Below, in pieces: positions 1-10,377 of a stretch of 63,126 nucleotides of DNA. The notes beneath the pieces are model-generated. The model saw only the letters and a list, made by a program, of their open reading frames with translations. It had not been told where the DNA came from and did no database searches. The position numbers and the translations under genes are program-made. Numbering within the stretch: the stretch's first letter is position 1; each line of letters begins with the position of its first letter. The stretch is from Gammaproteobacteria bacterium Ga0074134 (GTDB taxonomy: Bacteria > Pseudomonadota > Gammaproteobacteria > Ga0077554 > Ga007554), in assembly GCA_001464965.1 (NCBI GenBank), contig LNEJ01000048.1:1-63126 (forward strand), in the 5' to 3' direction.

Positions 1-24
1 ATGTCAGATTACCCTTGTTGTTTC

Positions 25-92
25 GGTAACCTTTAACTTGAGGCAACGATCCCTTTTCCTGACTACCTTGGGTAACTTTTATCTTGAGGCAA
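25..92. repeat. pair of 22-bp imperfect direct repeats
   Basis: Copies at 25-46 and 71-92 both begin GGTAAC and end CTTGAGGCAA, and match at 20 of 22 positions. The start-to-start distance is 46 bp. They lie upstream of the HicBA pair. Two copies are too few for a CRISPR array; they could be part of a dispersed repeat or a regulatory iteron. Function unknown. Confidence 0.6.
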
Positions 93-120
93 TTCGACTC
101 GTTAGACGCATTAGATTTAC

Positions 121-137
121 ATCTCAATTTGCGAGAT
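121..137. promoter_or_regulatory. candidate operator/-10 region of hicBA
   Basis: A 5-bp inverted repeat, ATCTC (121-125) and GAGAT (133-137), overlaps a GATAAT -10-like hexamer just upstream of hicB. Antitoxins of this type usually repress their own promoter by binding palindromes, so this is a plausible operator. The arms are short and no clear -35 is visible. Confidence 0.25.
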
Positions 138-169
138 AATCACCTAGCGTTAAAGCCAGGAGGCAGCCT

Positions 170-379
170 ATGCAACTCACAGCCGTTTTAATCCCCGCCC
201 AAGAGGGTGGTTTTGTGGCAATTAACCCAGAAACGGGCACCAGTACTCAAGGCGAGTCAATTGAGGAGGCTCTTGCCAATCTGCAAGAAGCTACTGAGTT
301 ATATCTGGAAGAGTTTCCGTTAACTTCCTATGGTCAGCCTCTCATGACTACGTTTGAAGTTCCTGTCCGTGCCGCCTAG
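170..379 (+). CDS. hicB: HicB-family antitoxin
   Basis: A 69-aa protein with the HicB-like partial RNase-H fold pattern: an N-terminal strand (LTAVLIPAQEGGFVAINPE), then a helix with IEEALANLQEATELYLEE. It would neutralise the HicA toxin encoded immediately downstream. A strong Shine-Dalgarno AGGAGG sits seven bases before the ATG. The stop overlaps the start of hicA, which suggests translational coupling. The usual C-terminal DNA-binding domain of longer HicB proteins is absent, so autoregulation is less certain. Family assignment rests on the size, the domain pattern and the HicA neighbour. Confidence 0.82.
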   Translation: MQLTAVLIPAQEGGFVAINPETGTSTQGESIEEALANLQEATELYLEEFPLTSYGQPLMTTFEVPVRAA

Positions 380-587
380 CCTGCCACATATTTCTGGTGC
401 TGAGGCGATTCGCGCACTTCAAAAACTCGGGTTTGTAATTGCGCGCCAGAAAGGAAGCCATGTCATTCTACGCCGAGGCTCCACAGGTTGCGTTGTCCCC
501 AATCACCGTGAGATAAAAATTGGCACGTTGTCGAGTGTTCTAAAACAAGCGGGTGTCTCCTCTGACGAATTCATCTCAGCATTGTAA
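369..587 (+). CDS. hicA: HicA-family mRNA interferase toxin
   Basis: About 72 aa from a GTG at 369; a TTG at 354 in the same frame is the alternative start. The core (AIRALQKLGFVIARQKGSHVILRR) is the dsRNA-binding-like HicA/YcfA fold, and the His of GSHV is the expected catalytic residue. HicA proteins cleave mRNA and arrest growth until inhibited by HicB. The reading frame overlaps the end of hicB by 11 bases, so the antitoxin is made first. The antitoxin-first order hicB-hicA is seen in some HicBA loci. Confidence 0.82.
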   Translation: MPPSLPHISGAEAIRALQKLGFVIARQKGSHVILRRGSTGCVVPNHREIKIGTLSSVLKQAGVSSDEFISAL

Positions 588-659
588 TTTGTGGCATAAC
601 ACGTCATTCAAGCGGGGAACGCTAAAGCACTCTCTTTAATTCAAACGCTATAACCCCCC

Positions 660-1550
660 ATGTGGCACGCCCTAACCAAACAAATCTCGGCAGCAACAAA
701 CTCCCCATTCAAGCTGCGCCACCGCCATTCCGTTGGGGGCGGCTGCATCAACTCCGCCCATGTCATAGAGAGCGAAGACGGCAGGAAATACTTTATCAAA
801 CTCAATGAGGCCTCCAGGGCCGGCATGTTTGAGGCGGAGGCGGCGGGGCTGCGGGAAATCGCCCACACCCAAACCATCCGTGCGCCTGAGCCAGTCTGCT
901 GGGGCACGGCGGACGGTGCCGCTTACCTTGTGCAGGAATATCTCGACCTGCGCGGCAGCAATTCCCCAGCCAGCGTGGAAAAGTTAGGGCTCAAGATCGC
1001 GCAGATGCATCGCGTCACCGCCCGCACCGGGCACTACGGCTGGCAGATCAACAACACCATTGGCAGCACTCCCCAGATCAATACCCGCGCCGATAACTGG
1101 CTGGCGTTCTGGCGCGAACAGCGGCTTGGGTTTCAATTGCAACTGGCGGCCAATCACGGTTATGGCGGCGCGCTACAGCGCAAGGGTGAGCGGCTGCTCG
1201 CCGATATTCCCGCTTTTTTTACGGATTACACCCCCGCACCTGCTCTGCTGCACGGCGATCTGTGGTCTGGCAACTATGGCATTCTTGCCTGCGACAACCC
1301 CGTGATTTTTGACCCGGCGGTTTATTATGGCGACCGCGAAACCGATATGGCGATGACGGAGCTGTTCGGGGGGTTTTCCCCGGCGTTTTATCACGCCTAC
1401 AACGACACCTACCCGCTGGACAGCGGCTATCAGAACCGCAAAACCCTCTATAACCTCTACCACATACTCAATCACTTGAATTTGTTCGGTGGCGCCTATT
1501 TGTCGCAGGCAGAACGGATGATGGATGCGTTATTGAGTGAAATTCGTTAA
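660..1550 (+). CDS. fructosamine kinase family protein
   Basis: A 296-aa protein of the fructosamine-3-kinase/ketosamine-3-kinase family (protein-kinase-like fold). These enzymes phosphorylate sugar adducts on protein lysines and so promote deglycation. Visible motifs: Gly-rich loop [11 protein letters not shown] near residues 25-35, Lys in YFIKLNE near 47, the catalytic loop HGDLWSGN at 198-205, and the metal-binding [10 protein letters not shown] at 218-227. Length is typical of the bacterial family. No good Shine-Dalgarno precedes the ATG. Its end lies about 35 bases before msrB, another protein-repair gene, so the two may be co-transcribed. Substrate specificity cannot be read from sequence. 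Confidence 0.88.
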   Translation: MWHALTKQISAATNSPFKLRHRHSVGGGCINSAHVIESEDGRKYFIKLNEASRAGMFEAEAAGLREIAHTQTIRAPEPVCWGTADGAAYLVQEYLDLRGSNSPASVEKLGLKIAQMHRVTARTGHYGWQINNTIGSTPQINTRADNWLAFWREQRLGFQLQLAANHGYGGALQRKGERLLADIPAFFTDYTPAPALLHGDLWSGNYGILACDNPVIFDPAVYYGDRETDMAMTELFGGFSPAFYHAYNDTYPLDSGYQNRKTLYNLYHILNHLNLFGGAYLSQAERMMDALLSEIR

Positions 1551-1584
1551 TCTTCTCTCATCGCACCAACAATGGAGCATCGTC

Positions 1585-1989
1585 ATGGCTGAAAAAATCC
1601 ACAAATCCGATGATGAATGGCGGGCGCAACTGACGCCGGAGCAATACCGCATTGCACGGCAGGGCGGCACCGAACCGGCGTTTACCGGAGAACACTATGA
1701 CCGCAAGGAAAAAGGCATTTATCGCTGTGTGTGCTGCGGCGCGCCACTGTTCAGCTCCGCGCAAAAATATGATTCCGGCAGCGGCTGGCCAAGTTTCTGG
1801 GAGCCCATCAGCGGCAAAGACCTGGAAACCACACATGACTCCAGCCATGGAATGAACCGGACGGAGGTGACGTGCGCCTCTTGCCAGGCGCACCTGGGAC
1901 ATGTCTTCAGCGACGGACCACCGCCTTCAGGGCTGCGTTACTGCATTAATTCCGCGGCGCTGGATTTTGACGCCGAGAGGGAAACCTGA
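1585..1989 (+). CDS. msrB: peptide-methionine (R)-S-oxide reductase
   Basis: A 134-aa MsrB that reduces methionine-R-sulfoxide in proteins. Zinc is bound by two CxxC pairs (Cys48/Cys51 and Cys97/Cys100). The catalytic motif RYCINSA carries Cys120, and the substrate-binding GSGWPSFW is at residues 65-72. The frame is open from 1537, but the ATG at 1585 is preceded by GGAG at a proper distance and gives the family length. It follows the fructosamine kinase gene closely, forming a possible protein-damage-repair pair. An msrA lies separately at about 37.8 kb. Confidence 0.95.
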   Translation: MAEKIHKSDDEWRAQLTPEQYRIARQGGTEPAFTGEHYDRKEKGIYRCVCCGAPLFSSAQKYDSGSGWPSFWEPISGKDLETTHDSSHGMNRTEVTCASCQAHLGHVFSDGPPPSGLRYCINSAALDFDAERET

Positions 1990-2102
1990 AAATAGCCCGG
2001 CAGGCTTTTCAGCCAAAAATATCACAAAAAAATCATTGCGCCTCTTGAAGTTCCTGGAAGACGCCCGATATAAGGTACTGAGTGCGATTAAGTTTGCACT
2101 TT

Positions 2103-2128
2103 CCCGTCCCACCCCCTCCCGGGACGGG
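2103..2128. other. 8-bp perfect hairpin downstream of msrB
   Basis: CCCGTCCC (2103-2110) and GGGACGGG (2121-2128) form a perfect stem with a 10-nt loop. No T-run follows. It is the first of three hairpins in a row between msrB and engB. Confidence 0.5.
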
Positions 2129-2135
2129 GACCCCC

Positions 2136-2165
2136 ATACCCGGTTTCCCCAAGCCGGGTATTTTT
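2136..2165 (+). terminator. Rho-independent terminator after msrB
   Basis: The stem ATACCCGG / CCGGGTAT (2136-2143 with 2154-2161) is followed by TTTTT on the plus strand. It lies 147 bp beyond the msrB stop and fits an intrinsic terminator for the fructosamine kinase-msrB unit. Confidence 0.75.
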
Positions 2166-2208
2166 GCCCCGGCAGCTCCTCCCCTTTTTGAAGCGCCGGG
2201 GCTTTTTT
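2166..2208 (+). terminator. second Rho-independent terminator, tandem
   Basis: The stem GCCCCGGC (2166-2173) / GCCGGGGC (2195-2202) is followed by six T residues. It abuts the previous terminator and its T-run overlaps the stop codon of engB on the other strand. Together the two would insulate the convergent units. Confidence 0.75.
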
Positions 2209-2821
2209 ATGGCCTTTTCAGCCACTCGTCAAGTTTGGTATGCGCCTCTTCTATGCCTATCCCCTGCAAGGCCGAGAACAACTGAACTGTGGGTGACAAT
2301 GCTTTATTCTCCACGTAATGCTTGCTCAAGGTATTACGCACCTTTTGCAACACCGCGCCCGCCGCGCCCTTGCTGAGCTTGTCGGCCTTGGTCAGCAGTA
2401 TATGGACGGGCCGTTGCGCGTGGCGGCATATCTCGAGCATTTGCCAGTCAAAATCGGTGAGGGGATGGCGGATATCCATCATAATCACCAAGCCGCTCAA
2501 GGACTCGCGGGCAGCTAAGTAATGCTCCATTACTTGTTGCCAGTGCTGTCGTGTGGTGAGCGCCACCTTGGCGTAGCCATAGCCGGGCAAGTCCACCAGG
2601 CGGCGCGTCTCATCCAGCGTGAAGAAATTGATCTGCTGGGTACGCCCCGGCGTTTTACTCACCCGCGCCAGCGCGCGCTGGTCGGTTATGCGGTTAATGG
2701 CGCTGGACTTTCCGGCATTGGAGCGGCCTGCAAAGGCCACCTCGCTGCCGATGTCGGGGGGGAATTGATCGGCGGTGTGAGCGCCGGTGGCGAATGTCGC
2801 GCGCCGGTAAAGGGGGTTCAT
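2207..2821 (-). CDS. engB: ribosome biogenesis GTPase EngB/YsxC (YihA)
   Basis: A 204-aa TRAFAC GTPase required for 50S ribosomal subunit assembly. The G1 motif GRSNAGKSS is at residues 32-40, followed by KTPGRTQ (G2 region), DLPG at 77-80 (G3) and TKAD at 144-147 (G4). Size and the N-terminal context (TGAHTADQFPPD) fit the EngB family. In gammaproteobacteria engB (yihA) commonly lies near dsbA, as here. It is encoded convergently to msrB, with tandem terminators at the junction. Confidence 0.96.
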   Translation of the reverse strand: MNPLYRRATFATGAHTADQFPPDIGSEVAFAGRSNAGKSSAINRITDQRALARVSKTPGRTQQINFFTLDETRRLVDLPGYGYAKVALTTRQHWQQVMEHYLAARESLSGLVIMMDIRHPLTDFDWQMLEICRHAQRPVHILLTKADKLSKGAAGAVLQKVRNTLSKHYVENKALSPTVQLFSALQGIGIEEAHTKLDEWLKRP

Positions 2822-2874
2822 GGTGTTGTTACCGGTGTGTGGGCGGCCACTGCGGCCGCCCCGAATGTCGAAAA

Positions 2875-3372
2875 TTATTTCTTGCCAGGACCAAAGATAT
2901 AGCGGGACAGGGTCGCTTCATCCTCGCTGACGCGGCGCACCAGATGATCCAGGCTGATGATGGCATGTTCGAGCAGGTTCACCGCGATGTAGGGGTGCTC
3001 CACCCGCAGGCGCTTATATTTGGCGCGAGCCAGCTTCAGAAGTTGGGTGTCGTCGGTCATGGCGACGATGCGTAACAGGCGCGGCTCCCGGTCAAAGAAC
3101 GACATTTCGCCCATCAGCTCGCCTTCTTTCATGCGCCCCACCTCGACCACTTGACTACCGTCGTCGTGCAGCAGCGCAACTTCGCCTCCGACCACGAAAT
3201 ACAGCGCCTCGCCGACGTCACCAATATCGGCTATGACGGCATCTTTTCCGTAGTCGACATATTCGGTGTATTCAAGCAGGGTTTCCACCTCCTTGACGGT
3301 AAGTGACGCACACAGGTATTGCTGGTTCAGGAACTGGGTGAGATTGATTTTTTCTTTTGGGGACATGGGCAA
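2875..3372 (-). CDS. cyclic nucleotide-binding domain protein, no DNA-binding domain
   Basis: A 165-aa protein that is mostly one cNMP-binding beta-roll: GEALYFVVGGEVALL, then GELMGEMSFFDREPRLLRIVA, which matches the phosphate-binding cassette region of CRP-type domains. The C-terminal HTH of CRP/FNR is missing and replaced by a short helical tail. It is therefore likely a sensor or regulatory subunit rather than a transcription factor. It starts 120 bp from the divergently transcribed dsbA and ends 53 bp before the engB start, so it may be co-transcribed with engB. The ligand is not determinable. Confidence 0.8.
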   Translation of the reverse strand: MPMSPKEKINLTQFLNQQYLCASLTVKEVETLLEYTEYVDYGKDAVIADIGDVGEALYFVVGGEVALLHDDGSQVVEVGRMKEGELMGEMSFFDREPRLLRIVAMTDDTQLLKLARAKYKRLRVEHPYIAVNLLEHAIISLDHLVRRVSEDEATLSRYIFGPGKK

Positions 3373-3492
3373 CGCTCCTTGATCGGGACTGTCTATAGCA
3401 TAGCAAATAATCAGGCGCTTGCTTTAGTACAATGACTTGCATAGGCTAACAAGCCTGTAGCGGTTTCATTCAAATACCAAGGAAATAGACAT

Positions 3493-4119
3493 ATGAAGTA
3501 TATGGCAAAATGGCTGTTGTTTCTGCTATTTGTTCCGGCGCTGGCGTCGGCGGGGCTGTTTTCGCCCGCGCTTGAGGAAGGGGTTTCCTATCGGGTGATC
3601 ACCCCCGAGCAACCCACTGTCAGCGGTGAAAAGGTTGAGGTGGTGGAACTGTTTTCATATGCCTGCCCGCATTGCTACCACTTTGAGCCAAATATCGAGC
3701 GCTGGCTCAAGAACAAGCCAGAAAACGTCAAGTTCGTGCGCATGCCGGTCATCTTTCGTGACGACTGGATTATCTTTGCCAAGGCGTACTATGCCGCGGA
3801 AGCGCTAGGCGTGCTGGATAAAATCCACGGGCCGCTATTCAAAGCCCTACACGCGCAGAAACGCCGCTTGGGAGATGAGGCATCGCTGATGGCCTTTTTT
3901 GCGGAACAAGGCGTCAGCAATGCGGATTTCAAGAAAGTATTTAATTCCTTCGCCGTGGACAGCAAGGTGAAGCGCTCCAGGGATCTGACGCGGCGCTACG
4001 GCATCAACTCCACCCCGTCCATGGTGGTGAACGGAAAATACCGGGTTGACGGCCAGATGGCGGGCGGGCTAAACGACCGGTTTCTGCAAATTGTTGATGG
4101 CTTGATCGCTAAAAAATAG
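3493..4119 (+). CDS. dsbA: periplasmic thiol:disulfide interchange protein DsbA
   Basis: A 208-aa exported oxidoreductase that donates disulfides to folding periplasmic proteins. A signal peptide (MKYMAKWLLFLLFVPALASA) precedes a thioredoxin fold. The active-site CPHC is at residues 58-61, and the cis-proline loop is NSTPSMVVNG near residue 176. Length is typical for DsbA. It is transcribed divergently from the cNMP-binding gene. No dsbB is in the window. Confidence 0.95.
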   Translation: MKYMAKWLLFLLFVPALASAGLFSPALEEGVSYRVITPEQPTVSGEKVEVVELFSYACPHCYHFEPNIERWLKNKPENVKFVRMPVIFRDDWIIFAKAYYAAEALGVLDKIHGPLFKALHAQKRRLGDEASLMAFFAEQGVSNADFKKVFNSFAVDSKVKRSRDLTRRYGINSTPSMVVNGKYRVDGQMAGGLNDRFLQIVDGLIAKK

Positions 4120-4140
4120 GGGCAAGGTGCCGCTATCTGG

Positions 4141-4190
4141 ATGAACGTGCTCCCTCTCCCCACTCTCTCCCGCCCTGCGGGAGAGGGTTA
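4141..4190. repeat. REP-like palindromic extragenic sequence
   Basis: CTCTCCCGC (4165-4173) and GCGGGAGAG (4177-4185) form a 9-bp stem with a 3-nt loop, embedded in a CCCTCTCCC...GGGAGAGGG context. This composition is a common dispersed extragenic palindrome in proteobacteria. It ends just before the downstream start codon and leaves little room for a ribosome site. Confidence 0.55.
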
Positions 4191-4202
4191 CAATGGAATA
4201 AC

Positions 4203-5834
4203 ATGAAAGCAGCCGAACTCTTTGTCAAATGCCTCGAAAACGAAGGGGTGGAATATGTTTTCGGCATCCCCGGCGAGGAAAATCTGGCGGTAATGGATGC
4301 CTTGCTGGATTCCCCCATTACGTTCGTCACCACGCGCCATGAGCAGGGCGCGGCGTTCATGGCGGATGTCTATGGGCGGCTTACGCGGCGCGCGGGCGTG
4401 TGCCTGTCCACACTCGGCCCCGGCGCGACGAACCTGATCACGGGTGTGGCGGACGCGAACATGGATCACGCGCCCGTGGTGGCGATTGCCGGGCAGGCGG
4501 GCACCAACCGCCTGCATAAGGAGTCCCATCAGGTGCTTGATCTGCAAAAGATTTTTGACCCCATCACCAAATATTCCACGCGGCTGCTGACGCCCAACAC
4601 CATCCCCGAGGTGGTGCGCAAGGCATTCAAGCAGGCGCAGATGGAGAAATCCGGGGCTTCATTTATCGAATTCCCGGAGAATCTTGCGGAGATGCCCATC
4701 GAGGCCGCGCCGCTGCGCTCGCAGTACCCAACGCCACCTGAACCGCCCACCGGCCGGGTACAGTACGCCGCCGAAGTTATCTCCAATGCGCGCAGTCCGA
4801 TCATCCTGGCGGGCAACGGTGTGATACGCGCCCAAGCCTCGGCTCAGCTTGCCGCCTTTGCGGGCAAACTCAATATCCCTGTCACCAACACCTTCATGGC
4901 CAAGGGCGTTATCCCCTTCAAGCACCCGATGGCGCTGGGCAGCGCGGGCCTGCAGGCCCATGATTATGCAAATTTCGGCTTTGATGAGGCCGATGTCATC
5001 ATTTGCGTGGGCTACGATCTGGTCGAGTATCACCCTTATCTGTGGCACCCGACATGCGACCGCAAGATCGTCCACATCGACATGTCGCCTGCGGAAGTGG
5101 ATGCGCACTATGTGGTGGAGGTCGGCGTGATCGGCGACATCGGGCACAGCCTGGATCGCATCGCGGAGCTTGCCGCGCCACATCAGGGCCACCGCCTGCG
5201 CCCGCTGCGCCAGGCGCTGATCGACGAGATGAAGGTGCACAGCGCGGATCAGGGCTTTCCTGTCAAACCGCAAAAAATCATCTGGGATTTGCGTACTGCG
5301 CTGGGGCTGGAAGACATTGTGATCTGCGATGTCGGCGCGCACAAGATGTGGATGGCGCGCATGTTCCGCTGCGAATATCCCAACACCTGCATCATCTCCA
5401 ACGGTTTCGCCAGCATGGGCATTGCCGTGCCGGGCGCGATTGCCGCGAAGCTGGCCTACCCGAACCGCGCGGTGGTGGCGGTGACAGGGGATGCCGGGTT
5501 TCTGATGAATTCGCAGGAGATCGAAACCGCGATGCGCATGAACACGCCGGTTGTGATCCTGATCTGGAATGACTGCGGTTACGGGCTGATCGAATGGAAG
5601 CAGATGAATGCTTATGGCCGCGCGGCGCACGTTAAATTCACCAACCCGGATTTCGTCAAATACGCCGATTCATTTGGCGCCAAAGGCTATCGCGTTGAGC
5701 ACGCGAATGATTTGCTGCCGATCTTGAAAACAGCGCTGGCGGACAACACTGTAAGTATTATAGATTGCCCTGTCGATTACAGCGAAAATCTCAAGCTCAC
5801 CGAAAAATTGGGGGAAATGATCTTTCAGTTATGA
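4203..5834 (+). CDS. acetolactate synthase large subunit-like TPP enzyme
   Basis: A 543-aa thiamine-diphosphate enzyme of the acetolactate synthase family, expected to condense two pyruvates to acetolactate. Three domains in order: an N-terminal PYR domain with the catalytic Glu47 (HEQGAAFMADVYGR), a central domain from about residue 190, and a C-terminal PP domain with VTGDAGF near 427-433 and NDCGYG near 455-460 (metal/TPP site). No ilvH/ilvN regulatory subunit is adjacent, so it may be a catabolic or stand-alone form rather than the branched-chain biosynthetic enzyme. Its stop overlaps the next start (ATGA). Confidence 0.85.
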   Translation: MKAAELFVKCLENEGVEYVFGIPGEENLAVMDALLDSPITFVTTRHEQGAAFMADVYGRLTRRAGVCLSTLGPGATNLITGVADANMDHAPVVAIAGQAGTNRLHKESHQVLDLQKIFDPITKYSTRLLTPNTIPEVVRKAFKQAQMEKSGASFIEFPENLAEMPIEAAPLRSQYPTPPEPPTGRVQYAAEVISNARSPIILAGNGVIRAQASAQLAAFAGKLNIPVTNTFMAKGVIPFKHPMALGSAGLQAHDYANFGFDEADVIICVGYDLVEYHPYLWHPTCDRKIVHIDMSPAEVDAHYVVEVGVIGDIGHSLDRIAELAAPHQGHRLRPLRQALIDEMKVHSADQGFPVKPQKIIWDLRTALGLEDIVICDVGAHKMWMARMFRCEYPNTCIISNGFASMGIAVPGAIAAKLAYPNRAVVAVTGDAGFLMNSQEIETAMRMNTPVVILIWNDCGYGLIEWKQMNAYGRAAHVKFTNPDFVKYADSFGAKGYRVEHANDLLPILKTALADNTVSIIDCPVDYSENLKLTEKLGEMIFQL

Positions 5835-6667
5835 CTTCCGCCGCCCGTACCGCCCATTCGATGTATCACCAATCCAGCGCCACACCTGCGGTGATGACGC
5901 GCCTGCGCTTATTGAGTTACAACATCCAGGCGGGGGTTGCCGCAACCCGTCCCCACCATTACTTCACCCAGAGCTGGAAGCATGTGCTGCCGCATCTGGG
6001 CAGCTTCGACAATCTGGACCGTATCGCGCATCTGGCGAGCGATTATGACGTGGTTGCGCTGCAGGAGGTCGATGCGGGCAGCATGCGCAGTTACTTTGTC
6101 AATCAGGTCGAATACCTGGCGCGCCGAGGACGTTTTCCTTATTGGTACCACCAGACCAACCGCAATCTCGGCAAGTTCGCGCAGCACAGCAATGGCCTGC
6201 TGAGCAGAATTCAGCCACGGGAAATCATCGAACACAAACTGCCTGGACTGATCCCCGGACGCGGCCTGATGATGGTGCGTTATGGCAGTGATGACCACCC
6301 GCTGATTGTCTTGCTCGCCCACCTGGCGCTCAGCAAGCGCGTGCGCTTGCAGCAGTTTGCATTCATTGGCGAGATCGCAAACCAGTATGAACATGTGGTG
6401 CTGATGGGCGACCTGAATTGCCAGCCGCAGAGTAATGAAATGGAAACGCTGCTGGAAAATACCCGGCTGTGCGAACCATTGGAGGCATTGCATACCTTCC
6501 CCAGCTGGCGCCCGTTCCGCAATATCGACCACATTCTGGTCACGTCCTCCCTGAAGGTGTGTGACATGCGCGTATTGAGTCACGCGGTATCAGACCATCT
6601 GCCTATTGCGCTGGAAATCGCCGTACCCGGAAATGTCCATCTAACCGGACAAGCCCTCCTCAGCTGA
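5831..6667 (+). CDS. endonuclease/exonuclease/phosphatase family protein
   Basis: About 278 aa from the ATG at 5831, which overlaps the upstream stop as ATGA. EEP-fold signatures: LLSYNIQAG near the N-terminus, DVVALQEVDAGS (metal-binding Glu), VVLMGDLNCQP (Asp/Asn), IDHILV and a terminal SDHLPIALEI (catalytic His). This fold covers nucleases, sphingomyelinases and phosphatases; nothing here fixes the substrate. No signal peptide is evident. Translational coupling to the acetolactate-synthase-like gene suggests a conserved two-gene unit. Confidence 0.85.
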   Translation: MTSAARTAHSMYHQSSATPAVMTRLRLLSYNIQAGVAATRPHHYFTQSWKHVLPHLGSFDNLDRIAHLASDYDVVALQEVDAGSMRSYFVNQVEYLARRGRFPYWYHQTNRNLGKFAQHSNGLLSRIQPREIIEHKLPGLIPGRGLMMVRYGSDDHPLIVLLAHLALSKRVRLQQFAFIGEIANQYEHVVLMGDLNCQPQSNEMETLLENTRLCEPLEALHTFPSWRPFRNIDHILVTSSLKVCDMRVLSHAVSDHLPIALEIAVPGNVHLTGQALLS

Positions 6668-6747
6668 TCCCCAAAGGAAGCACCCTACGCAGCAATGGTC
6701 ATGAAAGGCGCTTTAGTTGTCTGAGACGCCCAACCACAACATCAGGA

Positions 6748-9192
<2,445 letters not shown>

Positions 9193-9243
9193 CTAAAGCC
9201 GGGGGGTGATTATTGTAACATATTGTTACTGTATAGAATCTGG

Positions 9244-10326
9244 TCAAAAAGCCTGCTCCGTTACCACGCCGTGTTTCACGTGGAACATCTTCCTCCCAAT
9301 TATTTCAGGCGCGGCGATCAATTCTTTGTCGGTTGTAGTGACCATTATTTGTGCATCGAGCCCGCAGAGCAGCGCCATCAATTTTTTGCGGTGCTCTATA
9401 TCCAGCTCGGCGGGCAGGTCATCCACCAAAATAATGCACTGCCGTTGCACACGGGATTTCAGAAGCGCAGCCTGGGCCAGATACATTGCGCATATCAATA
9501 GTTTCTGCTGACCCCCTGATGTGTATTCCTGCGCGGGTTTGCCACCAATTTCTATCATAACATCGGCGCGGTGCGGACCCCTGCTGGTATAGCCTAGCGA
9601 ACGATCTTTTTCCAGCGAACGCGCCAGCACCTCATGGTATTCGGCATCCTGAGCCCATCCGCGCAAATAACGCAATGATAGCCCTTCGATGGGTAGCAGT
9701 TTTTCCGCAAAACCAGCAAATAAAGACGCATAATCCCGCAGGTAGTTGCGCCTGAGCAGGTCTATCCGGCTTGCGCTTTCCTGCAACTCTATACTCCAGA
9801 CATCTTCCGGCATTGAGCGGCCAGAACAGCGCAGTGATGCATTCCTTTGCTTGAGGGCGCGGCAGTAGCGTGCCCAGAGGGGCATAAAGGCATGTTCCAC
9901 GTGGAACACACCCCAATCCATAAAACGGCGGCGCTGCCGTGGACCCAGGGTTAGTATCTTGTGGCTATCAGGGTTAATTAAAAGGAGTGGGAGATGGCTG
10001 ACCAGATCAGACGTGCGCTCCAGTGTTTGGCCCGCCGCACGCATGCGCATTTTTTCCGGCGCATATTCAATGCCCAAGGGAATACGCTGATCAACACCAA
10101 TGTTGACCTGACCGGCTATAGTAAAACCGTCCGTGCCCTTGCTAATGACATTCTGGACATGAGACGAACGAAAAGAGCGTGCCCGCCCCAGCAGGTAAAT
10201 AGCCTCCAGAAGACTTGTTTTTCCGCTGGCGTTAGCGCCGTGAATAATATTCAGGCACGGGGCAGGTTCGATATGAGTCTCGGCAAGATTCCGGACATTT
10301 TTGATATAAAGGGAGGCCAGGCTCAT
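9244..10326 (-). CDS. recF: DNA replication and repair protein RecF
   Basis: A 360-aa SMC-like ATPase that loads RecA at ssDNA gaps with RecOR. Walker A GANASGKTS is at residues 30-38, the ABC-type signature YTSGGQQKLL lies near 270, and Walker B is CIILVDDLPAELD. It sits between dnaN and gyrB in the canonical order. Unusually, two parS palindromes are embedded in the coding sequence; they encode the repeated FHVEH (near residue 142) and FHVKH (near the C-terminus). Confidence 0.96.
   Translation of the reverse strand: MSLASLYIKNVRNLAETHIEPAPCLNIIHGANASGKTSLLEAIYLLGRARSFRSSHVQNVISKGTDGFTIAGQVNIGVDQRIPLGIEYAPEKMRMRAAGQTLERTSDLVSHLPLLLINPDSHKILTLGPRQRRRFMDWGVFHVEHAFMPLWARYCRALKQRNASLRCSGRSMPEDVWSIELQESASRIDLLRRNYLRDYASLFAGFAEKLLPIEGLSLRYLRGWAQDAEYHEVLARSLEKDRSLGYTSRGPHRADVMIEIGGKPAQEYTSGGQQKLLICAMYLAQAALLKSRVQRQCIILVDDLPAELDIEHRKKLMALLCGLDAQIMVTTTDKELIAAPEIIGRKMFHVKHGVVTEQAF
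9272..9287. promoter_or_regulatory. parS: parS centromere site
   Basis: The sequence TGTTTCACGTGGAACA matches the bacterial chromosomal parS consensus at all 16 positions. It lies near the 3' end of recF, about 4 kb from oriC. ParB encoded at about 50 kb would nucleate here to form the segregation complex. Confidence 0.93.
9893..9908. promoter_or_regulatory. parS: second parS centromere site
   Basis: TGTTCCACGTGGAACA is a perfect palindrome and one base from the consensus. It is 606 bp from the first site on the same gene. Pairs of nearby parS sites around the origin are usual for ParABS chromosomes. Confidence 0.92.
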
Positions 10327-10377
10327 TAATAAGGTTAGCCTGAATATTCCAAGCTGAAAACAATCATCACCCGTGCA

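Noticed and set aside
25-92. Possible CRISPR array at the window start
   Set aside because: Only two imperfect 22-bp copies with a 24-bp spacer, and no cas gene in the window.
4659-5630. Long minus-strand ORF opposite the acetolactate-synthase-like gene
   Set aside because: It is the complement shadow of a GC-rich coding sequence, with His/Arg-rich low-complexity translation and no motif.
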